From Ascidia mentula (Eukaryota; Chordata; Ascidiacea; Phlebobranchia; Ascidiidae), in contig OX387203.1 in assembly GCA_947561715.1 (NCBI GenBank), forward strand, positions 11,284,001 through 11,348,000: DNA of 64,000 bases, read 5' to 3'. The translations under genes were made by a program, and so were the position numbers. The notes beneath the pieces were generated by a model. It saw only the letters and a list, made by a program, of their open reading frames with translations. It made no database searches and was not told where the DNA came from. Position 1 is the first letter of the stretch. Every line of letters starts with the position of its first letter. Of the stretch, positions 39,701-53,537 are shown in pieces.

Positions 39701-40763
39701 AAGCAATACTGGAGTATCAGCGTTTTCCACTGTATAATAAAGCTTGTACTGCAAAAAATTATTTTTTGTCGAAAAGTCATACACTGCAAAATGGACAAGT
39801 GCTGAAATCTCATAGTTACATACGTTGTGCAACCGCAAAAGCAATACTGGAGTATCAGCGTTTTCCACTGTATAATAAAGCTTGTACTGCAAAAAAATAT
39901 TTTTTATCGAAAAGTCATATACTGCAAAATGGACAAGTGCTGAAATTGTATAGTTACATACGTTGTGCAACCGCAAAAGCAATACTGGAGTATCAGCGTT
40001 TTCCACTGTATAATAAAGCTTGTTCTGCAAAAAAATATTTTTCATCGAAAAGTCATATACTGCAAAATGGACAAGTGCTGAAATCGCATAGTTACATACG
40101 TTGTGCAACCGCAAAAGCAATACTGGAGTATCAGCGTTTTCCACTGTATAATAAAGCTTGTACTGCAAAAAATTATTTTTTGTCGAAAAGTCATACACTG
40201 CAAAATGGACAAGTGCTGAAATCTCATACTTACATACGTTGTGCAACCGCAAAAGCAATACTGGAGTATCAGCGTTTTCCACTGTATAATAAAGCTTGTA
40301 CTGCAAAAAAATATTTTTCATCGAAAAGTCATATACTGCAAAATGGACAAGTGCTGAAATCGCATAGTTACATACGTTGTGCAACCGCAAAAGCAATACT
40401 GGAGTATCAGCGTTTTCCACTGTATAATAAAGCTTGTACTGCAAAAAATTATTTTTTGTCGAAAAGTCATACACTGCAAAATGGACAAGTGCTGAAATCT
40501 CATAGTTACATACGTTGTGCAACCGCAAAAGCAATACTGGAGTATCAGCGTTTTCCACTGTATAATAAAGCTTGTACAGCAAAAAAATATTTTTTATCGA
40601 AAAGTCATATACTGCAAAATGGACAAGTGCTGAAATCACATAGTTACATACGTTGTGCAGCCGCAAAAGCAATACTGGAGTATCAGCGTTTTCCACTGTA
40701 TAATAAAGCTTGTACTGAAAAAAATATTTTTCATCGAAAAGTCATATACTGCAAAATGGACAA
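36732..40763 (+). repeat. Domain II higher-order repeat, copy 4 (long form, 4,032 bp)
   Basis: Follows copy 3 for its first part (TGCG junction, insertion at 37,513-37,542) and has the long-form end with AAATTGTATAG (about 39,946). It equals copy 1 in length only because one extra monomer near 38.2-38.4 kb is balanced by one missing B monomer near 40.2 kb. Private change: GCTTGTTCTGC near 40,020. Confidence 0.85.
37513..37542 (+). repeat. 30-bp partial-monomer insertion, domain II copy 4
   Basis: Same duplication and ACTGCG junction as copy 3, again 3,204 bases further on. Copies 3 and 4 are therefore closest relatives for this part. Confidence 0.9.
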
Positions 40764-42778
40764 GTGCTGAAATCGCATAGTTACATACGTTGTGCAACCG
40801 CAAAAGCAATACTGGAGTATCAGCGTTTTCCACTGTATAATAAAGCATGTACTGCAAAAAAATTTTTTTTATCGAAAAGTCATATACTGCAAAATGGACA
40901 AGTGCTGAAATCGCATAGTTACATACGTTGTGCAACCGCAAAAGCAATACTGGATTATCAGCGTTTTCCACTGTATAATAAAGCATGTACTGAAAAAAAA
41001 TATTTTTCATCGAAAAGTCATATACTGCAAAATGGACAAGTGCTGAAATCGCATAGTTACATACGTTGTGCAACCGCAAAAGCAATACTGGATTATCAGC
41101 GTTTTCCACTGTATAATAAAGCTTGTACTGAAAAAAAATATTTTTCATCGAAAAGTCATATACTGCAAAATGGACAAGTGCTGAAATCGCATAGTTACAT
41201 ACGTTGTGCAACCGCAAAAGCAATACTGGAGTATCAACGTTTTCACTGTATAATAAAGCTTGTACTGCAAAAAAATTTTTTTTACCGAAAAGTCATACAC
41301 TGCAAAATGGACAAGTGCTGAAATCTCATAGTTACAGACGTTGTGCAACCGCAAAAGCAATACTGGAGTATCAGCGTTTTCCACTGTATAATAAAGCTTG
41401 TACTGCAAAAAAATATTTTTTATCGAAAGGTCATATACTGCAAAATGGACAAGTGCTGAAATCGCATAGTTACATACGTTGTGCAACCGCAAAAGCAATA
41501 CTGGAGTATCAGCGTTTTCCACTGTATAATAAAGCTTGTACTGCAAAAAAATATTTTTCATCGAAAAGTCATATACTGCAAAATGGACAAGTGCTGAAAT
41601 CGCAAAGTTACATACGTTGTGCAACCGCAAAAGCAATACTGGAGTATCAGCGTTTTCCACTGTATAATAAAGCTTGTACTGCAAAAAAATATTTTTTATC
41701 GAAAAGTCATATACTGCAAAATGGACAAGTGCTGAAATCGCATAGTTACATACGTTGTGCAACCGCAAAAGCAATACTGGAGTATCAGCGTTTTCCACTG
41801 TATAATAAAGCTTGTACTGCAAAAAATTATTTTTTGTCGAAAAGTCATACACTGCAAAATGGACAAGTGCTGAAATCTGAAAGTTACATACGTTGTGCAA
41901 CCGCAAAAGCAATACTGGAGTATCAGCGTTTTCCACTGTATAATAAAGCTTGTACTGCAAAAAAATATTTTTTATCGAAAAGTCATATACTGCAAAATGG
42001 ACAAGTGCTGAAATCGCATAGTTACATACGTTGTGCAACCGCAAAAGCAATACTGGAGTATCAGCGTTTTCCACTGTATAATAAAGCTTGTACTGCAAAA
42101 AATTTTTTTCGTCGAAAAGTCATACACTGCAAAATGGACAAGTGCTGAAATCTCATAGTTACATACGTTGTGCAACCGCAAAAGCAATACTGGAGTATCA
42201 GCGTTTTCCACTGTATAATAAAAAGCTTGTACTGCAAAAAAATATTTTTTATCGAAAAGTCATATACTGCAAAATGGACAAGTGCTGAAATCGCATAGTT
42301 ACATACGTTGTGCAACCGCAAAAGCAATACTGGAGCATCAGCGTTTTCCACTGTATGATAAAGCTTGTACTGAAAAAAATTATTTTTCATCGAAAAGTCA
42401 TATACTGCAAAATGGACAAGTGCTGAAATTGCACAGTTACATACGTTGTGCAACCGCAAAAGCAATGCTGGAGTATCAGCGTTTTCCACTATATAATAAA
42501 GCTTGTACTGCAAAAAAATATTTTTCATCGAAAAATCATATACTGCAAAATGGACAAGTGCTGAAATCGCTCAGTTACATACGTTGTGCAAACGCAAAAG
42601 CAATACTGGAGTACCAGCGTTTTCCACTGTATAATAAAGCTTGTACTGAAAAAAATTATTTTTTATCGAAAAGTCATATACTGCAAAATGGACAAGTGCT
42701 GAAATCTCATAGTTACATACGTTGTGCAACCGCAAAAGCAATACTGGAGTATCAGCGTTTTCCACTGTATAATAAAGC
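40764..42778 (+). repeat. Transition from domain II to domain III
   Basis: Starts as a fifth domain II copy (HindIII-negative monomers near 40,841 and 40,981). The private GGATTATCAG appears in two adjacent monomers (40,952 and 41,090), the sign of a single-monomer duplication. Near 41,237 one base is missing (CAACGTTTTCACTG), and the following 1.08 kb (41,204-42,281) recurs at 44,514 and 56,790. From 42,282 come GGAGCATCAG, GTATGATAAAG and CGAAAAATCATA monomers shared with domain I. There is no 30-bp insertion here. Confidence 0.75.
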
Positions 42779-45700
42779 TTGTACTGCAAAAAATATTTTT
42801 CATCGAAAAATCATATACTGCAAAATGGACAAGTGCTGAAATCGCTCAGTTACATACGTTGTGCAACCGCAAAAGCAATACTGGAGTATCAGCGTTTTCC
42901 ACAGTATAATAAAGCTTGTACTGCGAAAATTATTTTTCTTCGAAAAGTCATACACTGCAAAATGGACAAGTGCTGAAATCTCATAGTTACATACGTTGTG
43001 CAACCGCAAAAACAATACTGGAGTATCAGCGTTTTCCACTGTATAATAAAGCTTGTACTGCAAAAAAATATTTTTTATCGAAAAGTCATATACTGCAAAA
43101 TGGACAAGTGCTGAAATCGCATAGTTATATACGTTGTGCAACCGCAAAAGCAATACTGGAGTATCAGCGTTTTCCACTGTATAATAAAGCTTGTACTGCA
43201 AAAAATTATTTTTTGTCGAAAAGTCATACACTGCAAAATGGACAAGTGCTGAAATCTCATAGTTACATACATTGTGCAACCGCAAAAGCAATACTGGAGT
43301 ATCAGCGTTTTCCACTGTATAATAAAGCTTGTACTGCAAAAAAATATTTTTTATCGAAAAGTCATATACTGCAAAATGGACAAGTGCTGAAATCTCATAG
43401 TTACATACGTTGTGCAACCGCAAAAGCAATACTGGAGTATCAACGTTTTTCACTGTATAATAAAGCTTGTACTGCAAAAAATTTTTTTTTGTCGAAAAGT
43501 CATACACTGCAAAATGGACAAGTGCTGAAATCTCATAGTTACATACGTTGTGCAACCGCAAAAGCAATACTGGAGTATCAGCGTTTACCACTGTATAATA
43601 AAGCTTGTACTGCAAAAAAATATTTTTTATCGAAAGGTCATATACTGCAAAATGGACAAGTGCTGAAATCGCATAGTTACATACGTTTTGCAACCGCAAA
43701 AGCAATACTGGAGTATCAGCGTTTTCCACTGTATAATAAAGCTTGTACTGCAAAAAAATATTTTTCATCGAAAAGTCATATACTGCAAAATGGACAAGTG
43801 CTGAAATCGCATAGTTACATACGTTGTGCAACCGCAAAAGCAATACTGGAGTATCAGCGTTTTCCACTGTATAATAAAGCTTGTACTGCAAAAAATTATT
43901 TTTCTTCGAAAAGTCATACACTGCAAAATGGACAAGTGCTGAAATCTCATAGTTACATACGTTGTGCAACCGCAAAAACAATACTGGAGTATCAGCGTTT
44001 TCCACTGTATAATAAAGCTTGTACTGCAAAAAAATATTTTTTATCGAAAAGTCATATACTGCAAAATGGACAAGTGCTGAAATCGCATAGTTACATACGT
44101 TGTGCAATCGCAAAAGCAATACTGGAGTATCAGCGTTTTCCACTGTATAATAAAGCTTGTACTGCAAAAAATTATTTTTTGTCGAAAAGTCATACACTGC
44201 AAAATGGACAAGTGCTGAAATCTCAAAGTTACATACGTTGTGCAACCGCAAAAGTAATACTGGAGTATCAGCGTTTTCCACTGTATAATAAAGCTTGTAC
44301 TGCAAAAAAATATTTTTTATCGAAAAGTCATATACTGCAAAATGGACAAGTGCTGAAATCGCATAGTTACATACGTTGTGCAACCGCAAAAGCAATACTG
44401 GAGTATCAGCGTTTTCCACTGTATAATAAAGCTTGTACCGCAAAAAAATATTTTTTATCGAAACGTCATATACTGCAAAATGGACAAGTGCTGAAATCTC
44501 ATAGTTACATACGTTGTGCAACCGCAAAAGCAATACTGGAGTATCAACGTTTTCACTGTATAATAAAGCTTGTACTGCAAAAAAATTTTTTTTGCCGAAA
44601 AGTCATACACTGCAAAATGGACAAGTGCTGAAATCTCATAGTTACATACGTTGTGCAACCGCAAAAGCAATACTGGAGTATCAGCGTTTTCCACTGTATA
44701 ATAAAGCTTGTGCTGCAAAAAAATATTTTTTATCGAAAGGTCATATACTGCAAAATGGACAAGTGCTGAAATCGCATAGTTACATACGTTGTGCAACCGC
44801 AAAAGCAATACTGGAGTATCAGCGTTTTCCACTGTATAATAAAGCTTGTACTGCAAAAAAATATTTTTCATCGAAAAGTCATATACTGCAAAATGGACAA
44901 GTGCTGAAATCGCAAAGTTACATACGTTGTGCAACCGCAAAAGCAATACTGGAGTATCAGCGTTTTCCACTGTATAATAAAGCTTGTACTGCAAAAAAAT
45001 ATTTTTTATCGAAAAGTCATATACTGCAAAATGGACAAGTGCTGAAATCGCATAGTTACATACGTTGTGCAACCGCAAAAGCAATACTGGAGTATCAGCG
45101 TTTTCCACTGTATAATAAAGCTTGTACTGCAAAAAATTATTTTTTGTCGAAAAGTCATACACTGCAAAATGGACAAGTGCTGAAATCTGAAAGTTACATA
45201 CGTTGTGCAACCGCAAAAGCAATACTGGAGTATCAGCGTTTTCCACTGTATAATAAAGCTTGTACTGCAAAAAAATATTTTTTATCGAAAAGTCATATAC
45301 TGCAAAATGGACAAGTGCTGAAATCGCATAGTTACATACGTTGTGCAACCGCAAAAGCAATACTGGAGTATCAGCGTTTTCCACTGTATAATAAAGCTTG
45401 TACTGCAAAAAATTTTGTTTTGTCGAAAAGTCATACACTGCAAAATGGACAAGTGCTGAAATCTCATAGTTACATACGTTGTGCAACCGCAAAAGCAATA
45501 CTGGAGTATCAGCGTTTTCCACTGTATAATAAAAAGCTTGTACTGCAAAAAAATATTTTTTATCGAAAAGTCATATACTGCAAAATGGACAAGTGCTGAA
45601 ATCGCATAGTTACATACGTTGTGCAACCGCAAAAGCAATACTGGAGCATCAGCGTTTTCCACTGTATGATAAAGCTTGTACTGAAAAAAATTATTTTTCA

Positions 45701-48296
45701 TCGAAAAGTCATATACTGCAAAATGGACAAGTGCTGAAATTGCACAGTTACATACGTTGTGCAACCGCAAAAGCAATGCTGGAGTATCAGCGTTTTCCAC
45801 AATATAATAAAGCTTGTACTGCAAAAAAATATTTTTCATCGAAAAATCATATACTGCAAAATGGACAAGTGCTGAAATCGCTCAGTTACATACGTTGTGC
45901 AAACGCAAAAGCAATACTGGAGTACCAGCGTTTTCCACTGTATAATAAAGCTTGTACAGCAAAAACTATTTTTCATCGAAAAATCATATACTGCAAAATG
46001 GACAAGTGCTGAAATCGCATAGTTACATACGTTGCGCAACCGCAAAAGCAATACTGGAGTATCAGCGTTTTCCACTGTATAATAAAGCTTGTACTGCAAA
46101 AAATTATTTTTTGTCGAAAAGTCATACACTGCAAAATGGACAAGTGCTGAAATCTCATAGTTGCATACGTTGTGCAACCGCAAAAGCAATACTGGAGTAT
46201 CAGCGTTTTCCACTGTATAATAAAGCTTGTACTGCAAAAAATATTTTTCATCGAAAAATCATATACTGCAAAATGGACAAGTGCTGAAATCGCTCAGTTA
46301 CATACGTTGTGCAACCGCAAAAGCAATACTGGAGTATCAGCGTTTTCCACTGTATAATAAAGCTTGTACTGCAAAAAAATATTTTTTATCGAAAAGTCAT
46401 ATACTGCAAAATGGACAAGTGCTGAAATCTCATAGTTACATACGTTGTGCAACCGCAAAAGCAATACTGGAGTATCAGCGTTTTCCACTGTGTAATAAAG
46501 CTTGTACTGCAAAAAATTATTTTTTGTCGAAAAGTCATACACTGCAAAATGGACAAGTGCTGAAATCGCATAGTTACATACGTTGTGCAACCGCAAAAGC
46601 AATACTGGAGTATCAGCGTTTTCCACTGTATAATAAAGCTTGTACTGCAAAAAAATATTTTTCATCGAAAAGTCATATACTGCAAAATGGACAAGTGCTG
46701 AAATCGCATAGTTACATACGTTGTGCAACCGCAAAAGCAATACTGGAGTATCAGCGTTTTCCACTGTATAATAAAAAGCTTGTACTGCAAAAAAATATTT
46801 TTTATCGAAAAGTCATATACTGCAAAATGGACAAGTGCTGAAATCGCATAGTTACATACGTTGTGCAACCGCAAAAGCAATACTGGAGCATCAGCGTTTT
46901 CCACTGTATGATAAAGCTTGTACTAAAAAAAATTATTTTTTATCGAAAAGTCATATACTGCAAAATGGACAAGTGCTGAAATTGCACAGTTACATACGTT
47001 GTGCAACCGCAAAAGCAATGCTGGAGTATCAGCGTTTTCCACTATATAATAAAGCTTGTACTGCAAAAAAATATTTTTCATCGAAAAATCATATACTGCA
47101 AAATGGACAAGTGCTGAAATCGCTCAGTTACATACGTTGTGCAAACGCAAAAGCAATACTGGAGTACCAGCGTTTTCCACTGTATAATAAAGCTTGTACT
47201 GAAAAAAATTATTTTTTATCGAAAAGTCATACACTGCAAAATGGACAAGTGCTAAAATCTCATAGTTACATACGTTGTGCAACCGCAAAAGCAATACTGG
47301 AGTATCAGCGTTTTCCACTGTATAATAAAGCTTGTACTGCAAAAAATTATTTTTTGTCGAAAAGTCATACACTGCAAAATGGACAAGTGCTGAAATCTCA
47401 TAGTTACATACGTTGTGCAACCGCAAAAGCAATACTGGAGTATCAGCGTTTTCCACTGTATAATAAAGCTTGTACTGCAAAAAAATATTTTTCATCGAAA
47501 AGTCATATACTGCAAAATGGACAAGTGCTGAAATCGCATAATTACATACGTTGTGCAACCGCAAAGGCAATACTGGAGTATCAGCGTTTTCCACTGTATA
47601 ATAAAGCTTGTACTGCAAAAAATTATTTTTTGTCGAAAAGTCATACACTGCAAAATGGACAAGTGCTGAAGTCTCATAGTTACATACGTTGTGCAACCGC
47701 AAAAGCAATACTGGAGTATCAGCGTTTTCCACTGTATAATAAAGCTTACACTGCAAAAAAATATTTTTTATCGAAAAGTCATATACTGCAAAATGGACAA
47801 GTGCTGAAATCGCATAGTTACATACGTTGTGCACCCGCAAAAGCAATACTGGAGTATCAGCGTTTTCCACTGTATAATAAAGCTTGTACTGCAAAAAAAT
47901 ATTTTTCATCGAAAAGTCATATACTGCAAAATGGACAAGTGCTGAAATCGCATAGTCACATACGTTGTGCAACCGCAAAAGCAATACTGGAGTATCAGCG
48001 TTTTCCACTGTATAATAAAGCTTGTACTGCAAAAAATATTTTTCATCGAAAAATCATATACTGCAAAATGGACAAGTGCTGAAATCTCATAGTTACATAC
48101 GTTGTGCAACCGCAAAAGCAATACTGGAGTATCAGCGTTTTCCACTGTACAATAAAGCTTGTACTGCAAAAAATTATTTTTTGTCGAAAAGTCATACACT
48201 GCAAAATGGACAAGTGCTGAAATCTCATAGTTACATACGTTGTGCAACCGCAAAAGCAATACTGGAGTATCAGCGTTTTCCACTGTATAATAAAGC
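42779..48296 (+). repeat. Domain III module 1 (about 40 monomers)
   Basis: Starts at a monomer with CGAAAAATCATA followed by GCTCAGTTAC and a D-class monomer (GCGAAAATTATTTTTCTTCG). The first 1.7 kb matches module 1' at an offset of 10,759 bases, with shared GCGTTTACCACTG, ACGTTTTGCAAC, GTGCAATCGC and CGAAACGTCATA markers. The 41.2-42.3 kb segment recurs at 44.5-45.6 kb (offset about 3,310). The last part, 46.8-48.3 kb, is a further copy of the domain I 31-monomer series. Confidence 0.75.
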
Positions 48297-51200
48297 TTGT
48301 ACTGCAAAAAATATTTTTCATCGAAAAATCATATACTGCAAAATGGACAAGTGCTGAAATCGCTCAGTTACATACGTTGTGCAACCGCAAAAGCAATACT
48401 GGAGTATCAGCGTTTTCTACTGTATAATAAAGCTTGTACTGCAAAAATTATTTTTCTTCGAAAAGTCATACACTGCAAAATGGACAAGTGCTGAAATCTC
48501 ATAGTTACATACGTTGTGCAACCGCAAAAACAATACTGGAGTATCAGCGTTTTCCACTGTATAATAAAGCTTGTACTGCAAAAAAATATTTTTTATCGAA
48601 AAGTCATATACTGCAAAATGGACAAGTGCTGAAATCGCATAGTTACATACGTTGTGCAACCGCAAAAGCAATACTGGAGTATCAGCGTTTTCCACTGTAT
48701 AATAAAGCTTGTACTGCAAAAAATTATTTTTTGTCGAAAAGTCATACACTGCAAAATGGACAAGTGCTGAAATCTCATAGTTACATACGTTGAGCAACCG
48801 CAAAAGCAATACTGGAGTATCAGCGTTTTCCACTGTATAATAAAGCTTGTACTGCAAAAAAATATTTTTATCGAAAAGTCATATACTGCAAAATGGACAA
48901 GTGCTGAAATCTCATAGTTACATACGTTGTGCAACCGCAAAAGCAATACTGGAGTATCAACGTTTTTCACTGTATAATAAAGCTTGTACTGCAAAAAATT
49001 TTTTTTTGTCGAAAAGTCATACACTGCAAAATGGACAAGTGCTGAAATCTCATAGTTACATACGTTGTGCAACCGCAAAAGCAATACTGGAGTATCAGCG
49101 TTTACCACTGTATAATAAAGCTTGTACTGCAAAAAAATATTTTTTATCGAAAGGTCATATACTGCAAAATGGACAAGTGCTGAAATCGCATAGTTACATA
49201 CGTTGTGCAACCGCAAAAGCAATACTGGAGTATCAGCGTTTTCCACTGTATAATAAAGCTTGTACTGCAAAAAAATATTTTTCATCGAAAAGTCATATAC
49301 TGCAAAATGGACAAGTGCTGAAATCGCATAGTTACATACGTTGTGCAACCGCAAAAGCAATACTGGAGTATCAGCGTTTTCCACTGTATAATAAAGCTTG
49401 TACTGCAAAAAATTATTTTTCTTCGAAAAGTCATACACTGCAAAATGGACAAGTGCTGAAATCTCATAGTTACATACGTTGTGCAACCGCAAAAGCAATA
49501 CTGGAGTATCAGCGTTTTCCACTGTATAATAAAGCTTGTACTGCAAAAAATTATTTTTCTTCGAAAAGTCATACACTGCAAAATGGACAAGTGCTGAAAT
49601 CTCATAGTTACATACGTTGTGCAACCGCAAAAACAATACTGGAGTATCAGCGTTTTCCACTGTATAATAAAGCTTGTACTGCAAAAAATTATTTTTTGTC
49701 GAAAAGTCATACACTGCAAAATGGACAAGTGCTGAAATCTCATAGTTACATACGTTGTGCAACCGCAAAAGCAATACTGGAGTATCAGCGTTTTCCACTG
49801 TATAATAAAGCTTGTACTGCAAAAAAATATTTTTTATCGAAAAGTCATATACTGCAAAATGGACAAGTGCTGAAATCTCATAGTTACATACGTTGTGCAA
49901 CCGCAAAAGCAATACTGGAGTATCAACGTTTTCCACTGTATAATAAAGCTTGTACTGCAAAAAAATATTTTTCCTCGAAAAGTCATATACTGCAAAATGG
50001 ACAAGTGCTGAAATCGCATAATTACATACGTTGTGCAACCGCAAAGGCAATACTGGAGTATCAGCGTTTTCCACTGTATAATAAAGCTTGTACTGCAAAA
50101 AAATATTTTTTATCGAAAGGTCATATACTGCAAAATGGACAAGTGCTGAAATCGCATAGTTACATACGTTGTGCAACCGCAAAAGCAATACTGGAGTATC
50201 AGCGTTTTCCACTGTATAATAAAGCTTGTACTGCAAAAAAATATTTTTCATCGAAAAGTCATATACTGCAAAATGGACAAGTGCTGAAATCTCATAGTTA
50301 CATACGTTGTGCAACCGCAAAAGCAATACTGGAGTATCAGCGTTTTCCACTGTATAATAAAGCTTGTACTGCAAAAAATTATTTTTCTTCGAAAAGTCAT
50401 ACACTGCAAAATGGACAAGTGCTGAAATCTCATAGTTACATACGTTGTGCAACCGCAAAAACAATACTGGAGTATCAGCGTTTTCCACTGTATAATAAAG
50501 CTTGTACTGCAAAAAAATATTTTTTGTCGAAAAGTCATATACTGCAAAATGGACAAGTGCTGAAATCGCATAGTTACATACGTTGTGCAACCGCAAAAGC
50601 AATACTGGAGTATCAGCGTTTTCCACTGTATAATAAAGCTTGTACTGCAAAAAATTATTTTTTGTCGAAAAGTCATACACTGCAAAATGGACAAGTGCTG
50701 AAATCGCATAGTTACATACGTTGTGCAACCGCAAAAGCAATACTGGAGTATCAGCGTTTTCCACTGTATAATAAAGCTTGTACTGCAAAAAAATATTTTT
50801 TGTCGAAAAGTCATATACTGCAAAATGGACAAGTGCTGAAATCGCATAGTTACATACGTTGTGCAACCGCAAAAGCAATACTGGAGTATCAGCGTTTTCC
50901 ACCGTATAATAAAGCTTGTACTGCAAAAAATTATTTTTTGTCGAAAAGTCATACACTGCAAAATGGACAAGTGCTGAAATCTCAAAGTTACATACGTTGT
51001 GCAACCGCAAAAGCAATACTGGAGTATCAGCGTTTTCCACTGTATAATAAAGCTTGTACTGCAAAAAAATATTTTTTATCGAAAAGTCATATACTGCAAA
51101 ATGGACAAGTGCTGAAATCGCATAGTTACATACGTTGTGCAACCGCAAAAGCAATACTGGAGTATCAGCGTTTTCCACTGTATAATAAAGCTTGTACTGC

Positions 51201-53537
51201 AAAAAAATATTTTTTGTCGAAAAGTCATATACTGCAAAATGGACAAGTGCTGAAATCGCATAGTTACATACGTTGTGCAACCGCAAAAGCAATACTGGAG
51301 TATCAGCGTTTTCCACTGTATAATAAAGCTTGTACTGCAAAAAATTATTTTTTGTCGAAAAGTCATACACTGCAAAATGGACAAGTGCTGAAATCTCAAA
51401 GTTACATACGTTGTGCAACTGCAAAAGCAATACTGGAGTATCAGCGTTTTCCACTGTATAATAAAGCTTGTACTGCAAAAAAATATTTTTTATCGAAAAG
51501 TCATATACTGCAAAATGGACAAGTGCTGAAATCGCATAGTTACATACGTTGTGCAACCGCAAAAGCAATACTGGAGTATCAGCGTTTTCCACTGTATAAT
51601 AAAGCTTGTACTGCAAAAAATTATTTTTTGTCGAAAAGTCATACACTGCAAAATGGACAAGTGCTGAAATCTCATAGTTACATACGTTGTGCAACCGCAA
51701 AAACAATACTGGAGTATCAGCGTTTTCCACTGTATAATAAAGCTTGTACTGCAAAAAAATATTTTTTGTCGAAAAGTCATATACTGCAAAATGGACAAGT
51801 GCTGAAATCGCATAGTTACATACGTTGTGCAACCGCAAAAGCAATACTGGAGTATCAGCGTTTTCCACTGTATAATAAAGCTTGTACTGCAAAAAATTAT
51901 TTTTTGTCGAAAAGTCATACACTGCAAAATGGACAAGTGCTGAAATCGCATAGTTACATACGTTGTGCAACCGCAAAAGCAATACTGGAGTATCAGCGTT
52001 TTCCACTGTATAATAAAGCTTGTACTGCAAAAAAATATTTTTTATCGAAAAGTCATATACTGCAAAATGGACAAGTGCTGAAATCGCATAGTTACATACG
52101 TTGTGCAACCGCAAAAGCAATACTGGAGTATCAGCGTTTTCCACTGTATAATAAAGCTTGTACTGCAAAAAATTATTTTTTGTCGAAAAGTCATACACTG
52201 CAAAATGGACAAGTGCTGAAATCTCATAGTTACATACGTTGTGCAACCGCAAAAGCAATACTGGAGTATCAGCGTTTTCCACTGTATAATAAAGCTTGTA
52301 CTGCAAAAAAATATTTTTTATCGAAAAGTCATATACTGCAAAATGGACAAGTGCTGAAATCGCATAGTTACATACGTTGTGCAACCTCAAAAGCAATACT
52401 GGAGTATCAGCGTTTTCCACTGTATAATAAAGCTTGTACTGCAAAAAAATATTTTTTGTCGAAAAGTCATATACTGCAAAATGGACAAGTGCTGAAATCT
52501 CATAGTTACATACGTTGTGCAACCGCAAAAGCAATACTGGAGTATCAGCGTTTTCCACTGTATAATAAAGCTTGTACTGCAAAAAAATATTTTTCATCGA
52601 AAAGTCATATACTGCAAAATGGACAAGTGCTGAAATCGCATAGTTACATACGTTGTGCAACCGCAAAAGCAATACTGGAGTATCAGCGTTTTCCACTGTA
52701 TAATAAAGCTTGTACTGCAAAAAAATATTTTTTATCGAAAAGTCATATACTGCAAAATGGACAAGTGCTGAAATCGCATAGTTACATACGTTGTGCAACC
52801 GCAAAAGCAATACTGGAGTATCAGCGTTTTCCACTGTATAATAAAGCTTGTACTGCAAAAAAATATTTTTTGTCGAAAAGTCATATACTGCAAAATGGAC
52901 AAGTGCTGAAATCGCATAGTTACATACGTTGTGCAACCGCAAAAGCAATACTGGAGTATCAGCGTTTTCCACTGTATAATAAAGCTTGTACTGCAAAAAA
53001 TTATTTTTCTTCGAAAAGTCATACACTGCAAAATGGACAAGTGCTGAAATCTCATAGTTACATACGTTGTGCAACCGCAAAAACAATACTGGAGTATCAG
53101 CGTTTTCCACTGTATAATAAAGCTTGTACTGCAAAAAAATATTTTTTGTCGAAAAGTCATATACTGCAAAATGGACAAGTGCTGAAATCGCATAGTTACA
53201 TACGTTGTGCAACCGCAAAAGCAATACTGGAGTATCAGCGTTTTCCACTGTATAATAAAGCTTGTACTGCAAAAAAATATTTTTTGTCGAAAAGTGATAC
53301 ACTGCAAAATGGACAAGTGCTGAAATCTCAAAGTTACATACGTTGTGCAACCGCAAAAGCAATACTGGAGTATCAGCGTTTTCCACTGTATAATAAAGCT
53401 TGTACTGCAAAAAATAATTTTTTGTCGAAAAGTCATACACTGCAAAATGGACTAGTGCTGAAATCTCATAGTTACATACGTTGTGCAACCGCAAAAGCAA
53501 TACTGGAGTATCAGCGTTTTCCACTATATAATAAAGC
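48297..53537 (+). repeat. Domain III module 2 (about 38 monomers)
   Basis: Begins with the same landmark monomer as module 1, but after about 1 kb passes into its own series (CCACCGTATAATAAAG near 50,900, GTGCAACTGC near 51,415, AAAAGTGATACACTG near 53,292). That series recurs in module 2' at offsets of 10,069, 10,208 and 10,346 bases, the steps being single monomers. One private monomer reads CGTTGAGCAACC (about 48,788), and one has a shortened T-run (about 48,865). Confidence 0.8.
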
